Notes: generated from the letters alone by a model not told the origin. A stretch of DNA of 64,000 nt from Paenibacillus sp. GP183 (GCF_900104695.1 NZ_FNSW01000001.1:3038001-3102000), one strand, 5' to 3'; positions 19,341-27,902 are shown, counted from the first letter of the stretch. Numbers and translations: made by a program.

Positions 19341-20099
19341 TTATTTGGCTCCGTATTCTTGTTCCCATGCAGCGTCCTGATTTTGCTGCTTCCTGTAGAT
19401 CCTGGACGATAAGAGCACCCCGATCTCGTACAGAACAATGAGGGGAATAGCGACCATTATCGCTGAGATGGCATCCGGCGGTGTAATCACAGTCGACAGA
19501 ATGACCATCAGCATGTACGCATAGCGTCGAAATTTCTGCAGGCGCTTTGGATTGAGCAGTCTTATTTTCGTAAGGAACATCACGAGAACCGGCAATTCAA
19601 ACACAATCGATAACGGAATGATGATATTGAACATAAAAGAAAAATACTGAGCAGCCCCATACAACTCGTTAATATCCAGGCTTTTGCTGATGGAGGAGGT
19701 GAAATGAAAAGCCAGCGGAAACACAACAAAATACCCGAAAGCCAGGCCAGCCAGAAACAGCACAAAGGCGCCCGGGATATAGATGATTGACGCTTTTTGC
19801 TCGATGGGACGAAGCCCCGGCCTTACGAATGCCCACAGATGGTAAAAGATCACCGGCAAAGTGACCAGCAGGCCAATCGCCAGCCCGAAATTCATATACA
19901 GCTTAAGCGCATCCCAGGGTGAAAATACACTCCAGCTGATGCCGCTTGCAGGCGGGATGCTTTTCATATAGCGAATCAGCGGCCGCGCACAGATTAGACC
20001 GGCGATCATACCGGCCACGAGTACGAGCAAAATCCACATAATCCTTTTGCGGAGCTCACCGAGGTGATCCACCAAAGACATTTCATCATTCGTAGACAT
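19341..20099 (-). CDS. tatC: twin-arginine translocase subunit TatC
   Basis: A 252-residue membrane protein with six predicted helices that recognises twin-arginine signal peptides and exports folded proteins. The N-terminal MSLVDHLGELRKRI is the TatC hallmark, and the periplasmic-loop/TM2 region has FVRPGLRPIEQKA, also conserved. Length is normal. It follows tatA by 27 bases on the same strand, giving a minimal TatA-TatC system of the Bacillus TatAy-TatCy type. Its place next to groES repeats the B. subtilis order. Confidence 0.96.
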   Translation of the reverse strand: MSTNDEMSLVDHLGELRKRIMWILLVLVAGMIAGLICARPLIRYMKSIPPASGISWSVFSPWDALKLYMNFGLAIGLLVTLPVIFYHLWAFVRPGLRPIEQKASIIYIPGAFVLFLAGLAFGYFVVFPLAFHFTSSISKSLDINELYGAAQYFSFMFNIIIPLSIVFELPVLVMFLTKIRLLNPKRLQKFRRYAYMLMVILSTVITPPDAISAIMVAIPLIVLYEIGVLLSSRIYRKQQNQDAAWEQEYGAK

Positions 20100-20126
20100 G
20101 TTTCACCAACCCTACTCTTGCTAGTT

Positions 20127-20456
20127 TCAATCCGGCAGACGCCTTGGATCGCTTCTCGGAGGAGACGGCTCAGGCTTTACCTCGGTAGGAGCATCCGAAG
20201 CTGTGTCTGCTCGCGCTGGAAGCTCTGAGGGAACAACCACCGGTTCAGATGAAGGCAGCTTCTCCACCAGTTCGGCAGGAGCTTCTCTTGGCGGCTCTGT
20301 CTTCACCTCTTCAAGCAGTCCGCGCGCGCTTTTTCTGAACTCATTCAACGTTTTACCGACCATTTTGCCGATTTCCGGCAGCTTCTGCGGTCCAAACAGA
20401 ATGAGCGCAACAATACCGATTAATAATATTTCAGAGAAGCCAATATTTTGCAGCAT
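20127..20456 (-). CDS. tatA: twin-arginine translocase subunit TatA
   Basis: A 109-residue TatA/E-type pore subunit. One N-terminal transmembrane helix (ILLIGIVALILFG) leads into the FGPQKLPEIGKMVGKTLNEF amphipathic-helix motif, then a long Pro/Glu/Ser-rich tail. The tail (about 55 residues, rich in EPP and PSPPRS) is longer than in many TatA proteins. AAGGTGGTG precedes the ATG. No tatB is present, as usual in Bacillota. Confidence 0.95.
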   Translation of the reverse strand: MLQNIGFSEILLIGIVALILFGPQKLPEIGKMVGKTLNEFRKSARGLLEEVKTEPPREAPAELVEKLPSSEPVVVPSELPARADTASDAPTEVKPEPSPPRSDPRRLPD

Positions 20457-20500
20457 GGTGTCACCACCTTAATCGGGAGTCCTGACTCCCCCATCTTATT

Positions 20501-21508
20501 TTAAGTAAGCCCGCCATAGCCCATGTTCGTAATGTCTTCACGCGTGATGATTTCTCCCGCGCACACTCTCGGCAGCAAAACATCAAACGAAGTATACGGA
20601 TCATGCATCACGCATCCAGGCAATCCCATTACGGGGATGTCACCCAAATAGGCCATCATCAGCATCGATCCTGGCAGCATCGGTGTCCCATAGCTGATTA
20701 TGCGCGCACCAGCTTGCCGTATGGCTCCAGGTGTCCGATCATCGGGATCAACCGACATGCCGCCGGTCAGCAGGATGAGATCCACGCCGCCTTCTTCCAC
20801 ATAAGCGCGAATATGGTGAACAATCATTTCACTGTCATCCGGCGCTAAATGCTGGTCGATCACCTCCGAACCCAGCGCTGCGACCTTCGCTCTTACAACC
20901 GGGCCGAATTTATCCTGAATGCGGCCCTTGAACACTTCGCTGCCGGTGGTGATCAGACCCACCCGCAGCTTGCGGAACGGCTTGACCTCGATCAAGCTCA
21001 CTTGCTCCTGTTGCAGCTCCCTTGCTTGCAGTTCAACACCCACGACCTTGGCTTCCTCGACGATCAGTGGAATCACCCGAGTAGCCGCAATCGATTGCCC
21101 TGCTTGGACAACACTGTTCGTGGTGATTGTGGACAGCACCAGCTGATCCACAGCATTCACGCTGTCGATAAAAGCTTTATTCAGCTTCGCCAGCCCCTGG
21201 ATCGCCGACTTCAAATTGACTTTGCCTTCATTCGGCTCCGTCAAAACCACATTCGCCCCGCGAATAGCCTCAGCCATGCGCAAGGCCGCTTCATCCTCGT
21301 GCAGATAGCCGGGCTGCAGCTCCATCACATAAATATGCTCCTTGCCTATGCTGAGCAAAGCCGGGATATCGGACTCCTGAATCTGGTGTCCTTTACGAAA
21401 CAACCGGCCCTTGAATTCGCCGGGCAAAATCTGCGTCAAATCATGCGGCAGGATCATGCCCACCGCATCTTCAACCTTCACTTCGCGCAGCATCGTTTCA
21501 TGTTTCAT
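20501..21508 (-). CDS. MoeA-like molybdopterin-binding protein
   Basis: A 335-residue protein of the MoeA-like branch of molybdopterin-binding proteins. The C-terminal two-thirds is a MoCF_biosynth domain: VGLITTGSEVFKGRIQDKFG and LLTGGMSVDPDDRTPGAIR are the substrate-binding signatures. It lacks the full MoeA domain organisation, so it may not be the molybdate-insertion enzyme itself. Its start overlaps the end of the moaB-type gene by 11 bases, which implies translational coupling. Role inferred: a late step in molybdenum cofactor handling. Confidence 0.85.
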   Translation of the reverse strand: MKHETMLREVKVEDAVGMILPHDLTQILPGEFKGRLFRKGHQIQESDIPALLSIGKEHIYVMELQPGYLHEDEAALRMAEAIRGANVVLTEPNEGKVNLKSAIQGLAKLNKAFIDSVNAVDQLVLSTITTNSVVQAGQSIAATRVIPLIVEEAKVVGVELQARELQQEQVSLIEVKPFRKLRVGLITTGSEVFKGRIQDKFGPVVRAKVAALGSEVIDQHLAPDDSEMIVHHIRAYVEEGGVDLILLTGGMSVDPDDRTPGAIRQAGARIISYGTPMLPGSMLMMAYLGDIPVMGLPGCVMHDPYTSFDVLLPRVCAGEIITREDITNMGYGGLT

Positions 21509-22001
21509 CAGGATGATCCCCTTCCTTGCTGCCGGTCAGGATGCCGAGGGCATGAGACAGCTGGTCGATAATCGCCATCAAATTTTCCTGAACGCCCTTC
21601 GGACTGCCAGGCAGATTAATGATCAGCGTCCGCCCCCGAATGCCGGCAACTGCGCGTGACAGCATAGCCCTCGGCGTCTTCTGCATTGAATACATCCTCA
21701 TGGCTTCAGCGAATCCCGGAGCTACACGATCAACAACCTGGAGCGTCGCTTCCGGTGTTATATCTCTAGGCGCAAGCCCTGTTCCACCAGTAGTCAAAAT
21801 CAAATCGGCTTGGTAATAATCCGTCATCTCTATCAATGAGGCCATAATTTCATCCATCTCATCCGGAACAACCCGATACTCGATGACCTCGCCCTGAAGC
21901 TCCTCTTCCACCAGCTCACGGATTACCTGTGCACTCGTATCTTCCCGTTCCCCTCGAAAACCGCGGTCACTTGCGGTAAGAATCGCAACCTTCCAGCGCA
22001 T
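21498..22001 (-). CDS. moaB: MoaB/Mog-family molybdenum cofactor protein
   Basis: A 167-residue MogA/MoaB-family protein that binds molybdopterin, usually to adenylate it. WKVAILTASDRGFRGEREDT at the N-terminus, then LILTTGGTGLAPRDITPEAT and GRTLIINLPGSPKGVQENL, are the family motifs. I start at the ATG at 22001, after AGAGGTG; an in-frame GTG lies three codons upstream. It lies between moaC and the MoeA-like gene on the same strand. Confidence 0.92.
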   Translation of the reverse strand: MRWKVAILTASDRGFRGEREDTSAQVIRELVEEELQGEVIEYRVVPDEMDEIMASLIEMTDYYQADLILTTGGTGLAPRDITPEATLQVVDRVAPGFAEAMRMYSMQKTPRAMLSRAVAGIRGRTLIINLPGSPKGVQENLMAIIDQLSHALGILTGSKEGDHPDET

Positions 22002-22041
22002 CAAACTCACCTCTTCTCTCTTTTACTTTAACAAAAATAGA

Positions 22042-22536
22042 TTAAGAAAGTGTTTCTTTTCTGTAAAAATCTCCGCTTTTACCTCCTGTCTTGGCGAGCA
22101 GCATCGTAGAGCTGATCACCATATCCTTTTCCACAGCCTTGCACATATCATAAACGGTTAGAGCGGCCGCAGATACGGCGGTCAAGGCTTCCATTTCTAC
22201 GCCTGTAGGCCCGGTCGTGCGGACAGTAGCTTCTATGTATAACTCATTTTCACCATTGTCGGTAAATTGAATATCAACGCCGGTCAGAGCAATCGGATGG
22301 CACATGGGAATCCACTCTGAAGTTCGTTTGGCGGCCATAATACCTGCAACCTGCGCTACGGCCAGAACGTCGCCTTTTTTAAGCTTTCCTTGCTTGATAA
22401 GCTCCAGCGTCGTGCTTTTCATCGTAATAATGGATGTAGCTGTGGCGGAACGCTTCGTTGCCGCTTTATCCGAGACATCGACCATGCGGGCGCGTCCTTG
22501 TTCATTAAAATGGGTTAAATCAGAGGTAGATTCCAT
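22042..22536 (-). CDS. moaC: cyclic pyranopterin monophosphate synthase MoaC
   Basis: A 164-residue MoaC, which with MoaA makes cyclic pyranopterin monophosphate, the first molybdenum-cofactor intermediate. [19 protein letters not shown] and [20 protein letters not shown] are the active-site blocks. CTAAGGAGG, part of a dispersed hairpin element, precedes the ATG. MoaA, MoaD and MoaE are not in the window. B. subtilis has moaC at the equivalent place between ydiF and tatA. Confidence 0.96.
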   Translation of the reverse strand: MESTSDLTHFNEQGRARMVDVSDKAATKRSATATSIITMKSTTLELIKQGKLKKGDVLAVAQVAGIMAAKRTSEWIPMCHPIALTGVDIQFTDNGENELYIEATVRTTGPTGVEMEALTAVSAAALTVYDMCKAVEKDMVISSTMLLAKTGGKSGDFYRKETLS

Positions 22537-22542
22537 TAACTC

Positions 22543-22581
22543 GCCTCCTTAGAGTTTTCGTAGAAAACTTACTTCGTAAGC
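22543..22581 (-). repeat. dispersed hairpin element including the moaC ribosome site
   Basis: On the minus strand this reads GCTTACGAAGTAAG, then TTTTCTACGAAAA, then CTCTAAGGAGG. It contains two small hairpins (CTTACGAAGTAAG and GTTTTC-TAC-GAAAAC) directly before the Shine-Dalgarno sequence. The same design, with a different but still paired second hairpin, occurs twice before gltD at 49485-49557. Confidence 0.7.
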
Positions 22582-22605
22582 ATCTGCCATGTTTCATTTA
22601 TGCGC

Positions 22606-23208
22606 TTAACGACTGGGCTGCTGCAAATTCAAGGATTCCGTGATCAAGCCATCCAGCCGAAAATCATGCCAAGAAACTGGAACCTCCGGGACAACCTGCA
22701 CATCAAAAGCTGCGGCGACCGAGTATGGCCTGTCGAGGCCGCGCGAGCTATATAACTGCATGAAGCGGTCATAAAAACCTCCGCCATAACCCAAACGGCC
22801 TAAATCCGTGTCAAAAGCAAGCCCTGGCACCAAAATCATCGAAATCGATAAAATTTGATCCTCCATTGGCAAGTCCACTTTGGGCTCTCTGATCCCCCAT
22901 GAGTTGCTCTCAATTTCGCCGTACCCGTTAACAGCATGCAGAACGAAACTGCGGGTTTCTTTGATCACTCTGGGCAAAAGTACACGAATGCTTTCCTTCC
23001 AGCACCATTCCATAAAAGGAGTGACATCCGGCTCAGAACGAAAGGGCATATAGGTAAACACGGTTAGCGGCAATATCCGCTCTTTGGCCAACGCTACCAG
23101 CTTTTGATTAATGATCCTTTGCTTGTCGGATCGTTCTTCAGCGGTCAGTAATGCGCGTTTCTTTTCGATTTCCTGGCGCAGCTCGATTTTTCGCTCTCGG
23201 ATGTTCAT
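22606..23208 (-). CDS. 5-formyltetrahydrofolate cyclo-ligase
   Basis: A 200-residue enzyme that converts 5-formyl-THF to 5,10-methenyl-THF with ATP. The C-terminal signature DLGRLGYGGGFYDRF is unmistakable, and the N-terminal basic helix (MNIRERKIELRQEIEKKRAL) is typical. GGAAGCGA before the ATG is a weak ribosome site. It is the first minus-strand gene of the moaC-moaB-moeA-like group and is divergent from the ABC-F gene. Confidence 0.95.
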   Translation of the reverse strand: MNIRERKIELRQEIEKKRALLTAEERSDKQRIINQKLVALAKERILPLTVFTYMPFRSEPDVTPFMEWCWKESIRVLLPRVIKETRSFVLHAVNGYGEIESNSWGIREPKVDLPMEDQILSISMILVPGLAFDTDLGRLGYGGGFYDRFMQLYSSRGLDRPYSVAAAFDVQVVPEVPVSWHDFRLDGLITESLNLQQPSR

Positions 23209-23260
23209 TCGCTTCCATGCCCTTCCTGGAGAGTGGTTTTTTTCATTTTATCATATGGAG

Positions 23261-23290
23261 TTGAAAAACTATACTTTTTCCAGGTTATAC
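23261..23290 (+). promoter_or_regulatory. possible promoter of the ABC-F gene
   Basis: TTGAAA (23261-23266) and TTATAC (23285-23290) are separated by 18 bases, about 100 bases before the ABC-F start. Confidence 0.4.
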
Positions 23291-23392
23291 AACCGAATGC
23301 ACAGGACTACCGCCTACACATCTGCCTGTACAATAGTGTATACTTGTGAATTAATGCTTCATGTAAATGATAGTCGAGGGAGGCACTTCCAC

Positions 23393-25336
23393 ATGCTTTT
23401 GCAAGTATCCAACGTGTCCAAAGGATATGGGGTTCGAACGATACTTTCCCAAATAACCCTGCAGATCGAGGATCGTGAGAAAATTGGTCTCGTCGGTGTG
23501 AACGGGGCGGGTAAATCCACGCTTTTGCAAATCATTGCCGGCGAGCTTTCCTATGACAGCGGGAACCTGTTCAAGGCCAAGGAAACCAAGATCGGATATT
23601 TACGCCAAAACAGCGGGTTGAACACGGATAAATCCATTTGGGACGAGCTGCTCAGCGTATTCACCTCTCTACTGGACACGGAAAAAGAGCTGCGAGAGCT
23701 GGAAATGCTTATGGCCGATCCCAAGCTCATTGAGGATGAGAAATTGTACGAATCGACAATGAACCGATATGCTGTCAAGTCGGAATGGTTTCGAGAGCAT
23801 GGCGGGTATGAAATTGAAGCGCGTATTCGCGGGATTTTGCATGGAATGGGCTTTGGCCAATTCTCCCCAAGCACACCCGTGAACACACTCAGCGGCGGAC
23901 AGAAAACCAGGCTTGCATTGGCTAAAATGCTGTTGGAAGAGCCGGACCTGCTCATGCTGGATGAGCCAACCAACCATCTGGATATCCCCACCCTTACCTG
24001 GCTGGAAAGCTACCTGCGCAGTTATCCGGGCGCGATTCTTGTCGTATCGCATGACCGCTATTTTCTGGATGCGCTGGTCACTTCCATTTATGAGATTGAA
24101 CGGAACTCCTCACGCCGATATACGGGTAATTATTCCCGCTTTATAGAGATTAAAGAAGCCGAGTTTGAAGCGCAGATGAAGCAATTTGAAAAACAGCAGG
24201 ATGAGATAGCGAAGCTGGAGGAGTTTGTACAGCGCAATATCGTGCGTGCCTCTACGACCAAACGGGCGCAAAGCCGCCGCAAGACGCTGGAAAAGATGGA
24301 CCGTCTGGATAAGCCGCTCGGCGATTTGAAGCGCGCTTCCTTCTCCTTTGAGATTGAGCAGCAAACGGGCAAGGAAGTTCTGCAGGTCGAGCAACTGGCG
24401 CTCTCCTATGAGGGCCAGAAACGGCTGCTCGAAGACGTATCCTTTCAATTAAAGCGAGGTGAAACCGCAGCGCTGATCGGACCTAACGGTGTCGGGAAAT
24501 CGACGCTGCTCAAAACACTAATCGGACAGCATAAGCAGGACCGGGGCAGTTACAAGTGGGGCGCGAATGTGAAGATCGGCTACTACGATCAGGAGCAAAC
24601 CGGGCTGAACCCCGCTAACAGCGTGCTGGATGAGGTTTGGAACCAGTATCCGACTTTGGAGGAAGCGCGCGTTCGAACCGTTCTCGGCAATTTCTTGTTC
24701 AGCGGCGAGGATGTGTTCAAGAAAGTAGCGGCACTCAGCGGCGGGGAGAAAGCCAGAGTGTCTCTCGCCAAGCTGATGCTGCTAAACGCAAACGTACTGA
24801 TTCTCGACGAGCCGACGAACCATCTGGATCTGTACAGCAAAGAAGTTCTGGAATCCGCGCTCATGGACTATGAAGGAACTCTGCTGTTCATCTCGCATGA
24901 CCGATACTTTCTGAATAAAATGGCGGAAAGCATGCTCGAGCTGACACCGTATGGCATAACCGGCTATCTGGGGAATTATGACGATTACGTGGACAAGAAA
25001 GCCGAGCTTGCGGAGATCGAGGCAGCCCGCCTTGCAAAGGAAGCGGCGAAGAAAGCGGTCGGTTCGCATGGCGCGCAAGCAAGCGCCTCTGCAACAGGCG
25101 GGGCAAACGCCGGCAAGGACGCCAAGCGCGAAGAGCGCAGCCGCCAGCGGAAGCTGGAGCAGCTGGAGCTGGACATCGCCCGGCTGGAAGACGAAGTGGC
25201 CGCCCTCGAGGCGGAACTGGCCGATCCGGCCGTGTACAATAACTATGTGCTCGTCCAGGAGAAAACGACGGCCGCCGAGCACAAAAAGACCGAGCTGCAG
25301 GGCTATTACGAGGAGTGGGAAGCCCTCCTGTCTTGA
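23393..25336 (+). CDS. ABC-F family ATPase (Uup/YdiF type)
   Basis: A 647-residue soluble ABC-F protein with two nucleotide-binding domains and no membrane domain; such proteins act on the ribosome. Domain 1 has Walker A GVNGAGKST, signature LSGGQKTRLALAKML and Walker B LLMLDEPTNHLD. A charged linker follows (KQFEKQQDEIAKLEEFVQRN). Domain 2 has GPNGVGKST, LSGGEKARVSLAKLM and LILDEPTNHLD. An Ala-rich stretch leads to a C-terminal coiled coil (REERSRQRKLEQLELDIARL), as in Uup and YdiF. The ATG at 23393 follows GAGGGAGG. It matches the place of ydiF in B. subtilis. Antibiotic protection cannot be inferred from sequence alone. Confidence 0.94.
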   Translation: MLLQVSNVSKGYGVRTILSQITLQIEDREKIGLVGVNGAGKSTLLQIIAGELSYDSGNLFKAKETKIGYLRQNSGLNTDKSIWDELLSVFTSLLDTEKELRELEMLMADPKLIEDEKLYESTMNRYAVKSEWFREHGGYEIEARIRGILHGMGFGQFSPSTPVNTLSGGQKTRLALAKMLLEEPDLLMLDEPTNHLDIPTLTWLESYLRSYPGAILVVSHDRYFLDALVTSIYEIERNSSRRYTGNYSRFIEIKEAEFEAQMKQFEKQQDEIAKLEEFVQRNIVRASTTKRAQSRRKTLEKMDRLDKPLGDLKRASFSFEIEQQTGKEVLQVEQLALSYEGQKRLLEDVSFQLKRGETAALIGPNGVGKSTLLKTLIGQHKQDRGSYKWGANVKIGYYDQEQTGLNPANSVLDEVWNQYPTLEEARVRTVLGNFLFSGEDVFKKVAALSGGEKARVSLAKLMLLNANVLILDEPTNHLDLYSKEVLESALMDYEGTLLFISHDRYFLNKMAESMLELTPYGITGYLGNYDDYVDKKAELAEIEAARLAKEAAKKAVGSHGAQASASATGGANAGKDAKREERSRQRKLEQLELDIARLEDEVAALEAELADPAVYNNYVLVQEKTTAAEHKKTELQGYYEEWEALLS

Positions 25337-25351
25337 AGCTGCAGCAGCTCA

Positions 25352-25397
25352 CACAGCAAAGCCCCCGTATCTTGTTGGTACGGGGGCTTTGGCTGTG
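25352..25397 (+). terminator. ABC-F terminator hairpin
   Basis: AAAGCCCCCGTA, nine bases, TACGGGGGCTTT is a perfect 12-pair stem, extended by CACAGC/GCTGTG around a bulge. The T-run is short. Confidence 0.65.
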
Positions 25398-25404
25398 TGG
25401 TTGT

Positions 25405-25582
25405 GGTGCAAACATGCACCTAATTCAAGGTCGAACTGCAGAGTTGCTGGAATAAGGTGCAGAAACGCACCTAGGTCCGGCTGCTTTAGAAGCTTGAACC
25501 AAATATGGTGCAGAAATGCACCTGGCTCCAGCTACTTTAGAAGCTTGATCGAAATATGGTGCAGAAATGCACCTGGTTCCAG
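25405..25582. repeat. 51-base tandem repeats carrying a small palindrome
   Basis: Four diverged units with period about 51 (starting near 25405, 25456, 25507, 25558). Each begins with a palindrome of the form AGGTGCAGAAATGCACCT and most continue with TTTAGAAGCTTGA. No open frame runs through them. They belong to a wider group of intergenic palindromes in this window. Confidence 0.75.
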
Positions 25583-25594
25583 TGAGTTACATTA

Positions 25595-25675
25595 GGCAAC
25601 AGGATGAGATGCATTACCTGCATCTAAAATTGCCAACAAGCCTGCTATCTATAGAACCAAATGTAAATCCTACAT
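25595..25675 (+). repeat. 81-base direct repeat, copy A
   Basis: Starts GGCAACAGGATGAGATGCAT and ends GTAAATCCTACAT. It is repeated at 25845-25924 with few differences. It includes the palindrome AGATGCATTACCTGCATCT. Confidence 0.8.
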
Positions 25676-25719
25676 CCCAAGTAGCCAATCTTCCTTAATT
25701 TCCAACGATTTCGGAAATT

Positions 25720-25796
25720 TAGATGTAGGTTTTGCATCTCAGCAGCACATTTACAGGTCAAATCAGGAAACTAGATGTAGGTTTTGCATCTCAGCA
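25720..25796 (+). repeat. paired 25-base direct repeat with a palindrome
   Basis: TAGATGTAGGTTTTGCATCT followed by CAGCA occurs at 25720-25744 and 25772-25796, period 52. AGATG and CATCT arms surround a T-rich centre. Confidence 0.75.
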
Positions 25797-25844
25797 TCCT
25801 TGTACAGCCGAATTTGGGTTGTTTGTGAGAGAGACATGCATGGG

Positions 25845-25924
25845 GGCAACAGGATGAAATGCAATACCTGCATCTAAATTGCCAACATGCCTGCTTTCTA
25901 TAGAACCAAATGTAAATCCTACAT
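25845..25924 (+). repeat. 80-base direct repeat, copy B
   Basis: Second copy of the repeat at 25595-25675, one base shorter and with scattered substitutions. Bases 25925-26160 contain a run of CCA triplets and A/T-rich hairpins but no gene that I can support. Confidence 0.8.
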
Positions 25925-26167
25925 AATTTGGACCGACTGTTGTTCATAAATAAATGTCTAGTCAGCACGAAATAGCCGCTTTTCTCGAATGACTGCCCAC
26001 CACCACCACCACCGTGGTCTTTCGAGTCGCTTTTTCAAAGTGAAAAGCCTAAAAAGCTTTTTCTGAGATATCTACAATTCGACAATGCGCATGATTCTGT
26101 CGAGAATCAAGACTCCCCACTAGACAGGTACATAACAAACTTTAACAATCACCTCTTGACATCGAAC

Positions 26168-26286
26168 TTATACACACTTTCCACAAAACCATGAAAAAGT
26201 TATCCTTTTTCATAGTTATTTACAATCCCTTCATACACATGCTTACAGCAAATCTTATCCACAATATCCACAGGGGGTGTGCATAA
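26168..26286. promoter_or_regulatory. DnaA-box cluster
   Basis: Within 119 bases there are three exact DnaA nonamers of the form TTATNCACA: TTATACACA at 26168-26176, TTATCCACA at 26255-26263, and TTATGCACA on the minus strand at 26278-26286. One-mismatch versions are TCATACACA (26231-26239), ATATCCACA (26264-26272) and TTATTTACA (26216-26224), and a weaker CTTTCCACA is at 26177-26185. A hairpin lies in the middle. There is no dnaA or dnaN nearby, so it is not oriC. In B. subtilis a stable DnaA-binding cluster is known beside gcp (tsaD), next to ydiF, and here the cluster lies between the ydiF-like and tsaD regions. Confidence 0.8.
26191..26213. other. hairpin inside the DnaA-box cluster
   Basis: ATGAAAAAG, TTATC, CTTTTTCAT is a perfect nine-pair stem. 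It could serve as a weak terminator for leuA on the minus strand, or be a structural part of the DnaA-binding region. Confidence 0.5.
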
Positions 26287-26317
26287 GTTGCATCAGTTAC
26301 TCACATCTCAATTTTCT

Positions 26318-27868
26318 TTACGAGGTTGCCGATTTTGTAAGAACGGCTGTCTTTTGCACTCTGACGGCTTGGTTGCATGCGGACACGAAGGCTTTAGCCA
26401 CAGCTAACAGCACATCTTGATCAATGCTGGAGTTTTTATACATTTGTCCGTTGACGGTGATGGTGACCTCTGCTTCACCGGTTGCTTTTTCCCCAGTTGA
26501 TAAAGATTGCAGCTCCATGTCCGAGAATTCCACTGGCATCGGAATGGCCTGCTTCAAGCTGTTGACAATTGCTTCTATCGGACCATCCCCCGTTGCGGAG
26601 TAAATGTGCTCCTCGCCGGTTTGATTGTTGCGGATCGTTACGGATGCCATCCTGCTGCGATCGCTGCTGCTCACTACTTGCATTTGAACAAGGGTGTAAG
26701 CTTCTTTTTGTCCATCTGCGGTAGACCCGACAAGCTCCATAAGCTGATCATCGGTTACGACCTTTTGCTCATCGGCCTTTGCCTTGAATCGAATGTACAG
26801 TTCTTCAAGCTCTTCCGTATTTAGATCTATGCCAAACTGGGTGACCCTATGCTTCAATGCATGTCGGCCGGAGTGCTTGCCCAAAATGATCATGGAACGG
26901 GGAATGCCCAGTTTTTCGGGATCCATAATTTCGTAGGTGTTTCGATTTTTCAGTAAACCGTCTTGGTGGATACCCGCTTCGTGTTGAAAAGCATTACGTC
27001 CCACAATGGGCTTGTTAAACGCGATTGGAAAATGCATGATTCTGCTGATCATTCGCGAAGTGTTGAAAATCTCCTGAGTTACAATGCCCGTTTCCACACC
27101 CATGGTTTCCTTGCGGGTTTCAATAGCCATGACCAGTTCCTCCAGCGAGCAATTCCCCGCTCTTTCCCCAACACCGTTGACTGTAACCTCTACATGGGTA
27201 ACGCCGGCAGCAATCGCCGACAGACTATTGGCAACCGCCAGCCCCAAATCATTATGGCAATGCGCACTGTATTCGACATTCTCACCACCACGAACGCCTT
27301 CTCGAACTCTGCGGAACATCCTGCCATATTCCTCCGGCATCGCATATCCGACTGTATCGGGAATGTTCAAGATGGTTGCGCCCTCGGCAATAACGGCTTC
27401 CAGCACTTCAAACAAAAACTCTTCTCCGGTTCGTGTTGCATCCATCGGCGAAAATTCAATTCGATCGACGCGGCTTTTGGCGTAGGCGACCATGGTTCTT
27501 GCCATTTCAACGACTTGCTGACGGGACTTGCGCAGTTGAAAATCAAGATGAATATCCGAGGAAGAGAGGAACAAATGCAGACGGCGCTGTGCTGCATCCT
27601 GTGTCGCTCTAACTGCTGCGTCAATGTCCGCTTTGATCGATCTGGCGAAGCCGCAAATCTCAACGGTTTGAAGCTCTCTGGAAATTTGCTGAACCGCATG
27701 AAAATCTCCAGGACTCGAGATTGGAAATCCCGGCTCTATCGTATCCACACCGAGCCTCGCAAGCTGCTTGGCAATGCGAATCTTTTCTTCCGGATTGAGC
27801 GATGCTCCCGGTGCCTGTTCTCCATCCCTGAGCGTCGTATCAAATATGCGAATGCGTTTGTTTTCCAT
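26318..27868 (-). CDS. leuA: 2-isopropylmalate synthase
   Basis: A 516-residue LeuA that condenses acetyl-CoA with 2-oxoisovalerate, the first committed step of leucine synthesis. The HMGL-like barrel starts IRIFDTTLRDGEQAPGASLN, with the metal-binding HCHNDLGLAVANSL; the C-terminal leucine-binding regulatory domain (about residues 385-510) is complete, so feedback inhibition is expected. GGAGG lies nine bases before the ATG at 27868; a TTG two codons upstream is less likely. Other leu/ilv genes are not adjacent; it stands alone behind two T-box leaders. In B. subtilis leuA belongs to the ilv-leu operon elsewhere, so its presence between ydiF-like and tsaD genes is a lineage-specific placement. 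Confidence 0.97.
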   Translation of the reverse strand: MENKRIRIFDTTLRDGEQAPGASLNPEEKIRIAKQLARLGVDTIEPGFPISSPGDFHAVQQISRELQTVEICGFARSIKADIDAAVRATQDAAQRRLHLFLSSSDIHLDFQLRKSRQQVVEMARTMVAYAKSRVDRIEFSPMDATRTGEEFLFEVLEAVIAEGATILNIPDTVGYAMPEEYGRMFRRVREGVRGGENVEYSAHCHNDLGLAVANSLSAIAAGVTHVEVTVNGVGERAGNCSLEELVMAIETRKETMGVETGIVTQEIFNTSRMISRIMHFPIAFNKPIVGRNAFQHEAGIHQDGLLKNRNTYEIMDPEKLGIPRSMIILGKHSGRHALKHRVTQFGIDLNTEELEELYIRFKAKADEQKVVTDDQLMELVGSTADGQKEAYTLVQMQVVSSSDRSRMASVTIRNNQTGEEHIYSATGDGPIEAIVNSLKQAIPMPVEFSDMELQSLSTGEKATGEAEVTITVNGQMYKNSSIDQDVLLAVAKAFVSACNQAVRVQKTAVLTKSATS

Positions 27869-27902
27869 GTTCAATTTCCTCCTCTATAGTGGTTTAAAAT
27901 AT

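Noticed and set aside
25405-25924. Possible CRISPR array.
   Set aside because: Repeats are diverged, the units between them are also repeated and not unique spacers, and no cas genes are present.
25989-26066. A 25-codon frame with five consecutive histidines (MTAHHHHHRG), recalling a his leader peptide.
   Set aside because: No ribosome site, no his genes downstream (leuA is on the other strand), and the histidines come from a simple CCA triplet run.
26168-26286. Origin of replication.
   Set aside because: DnaA boxes are present, but dnaA, dnaN, rpmH and other origin genes are absent and there is no obvious unwinding region; a non-origin DnaA cluster fits better.
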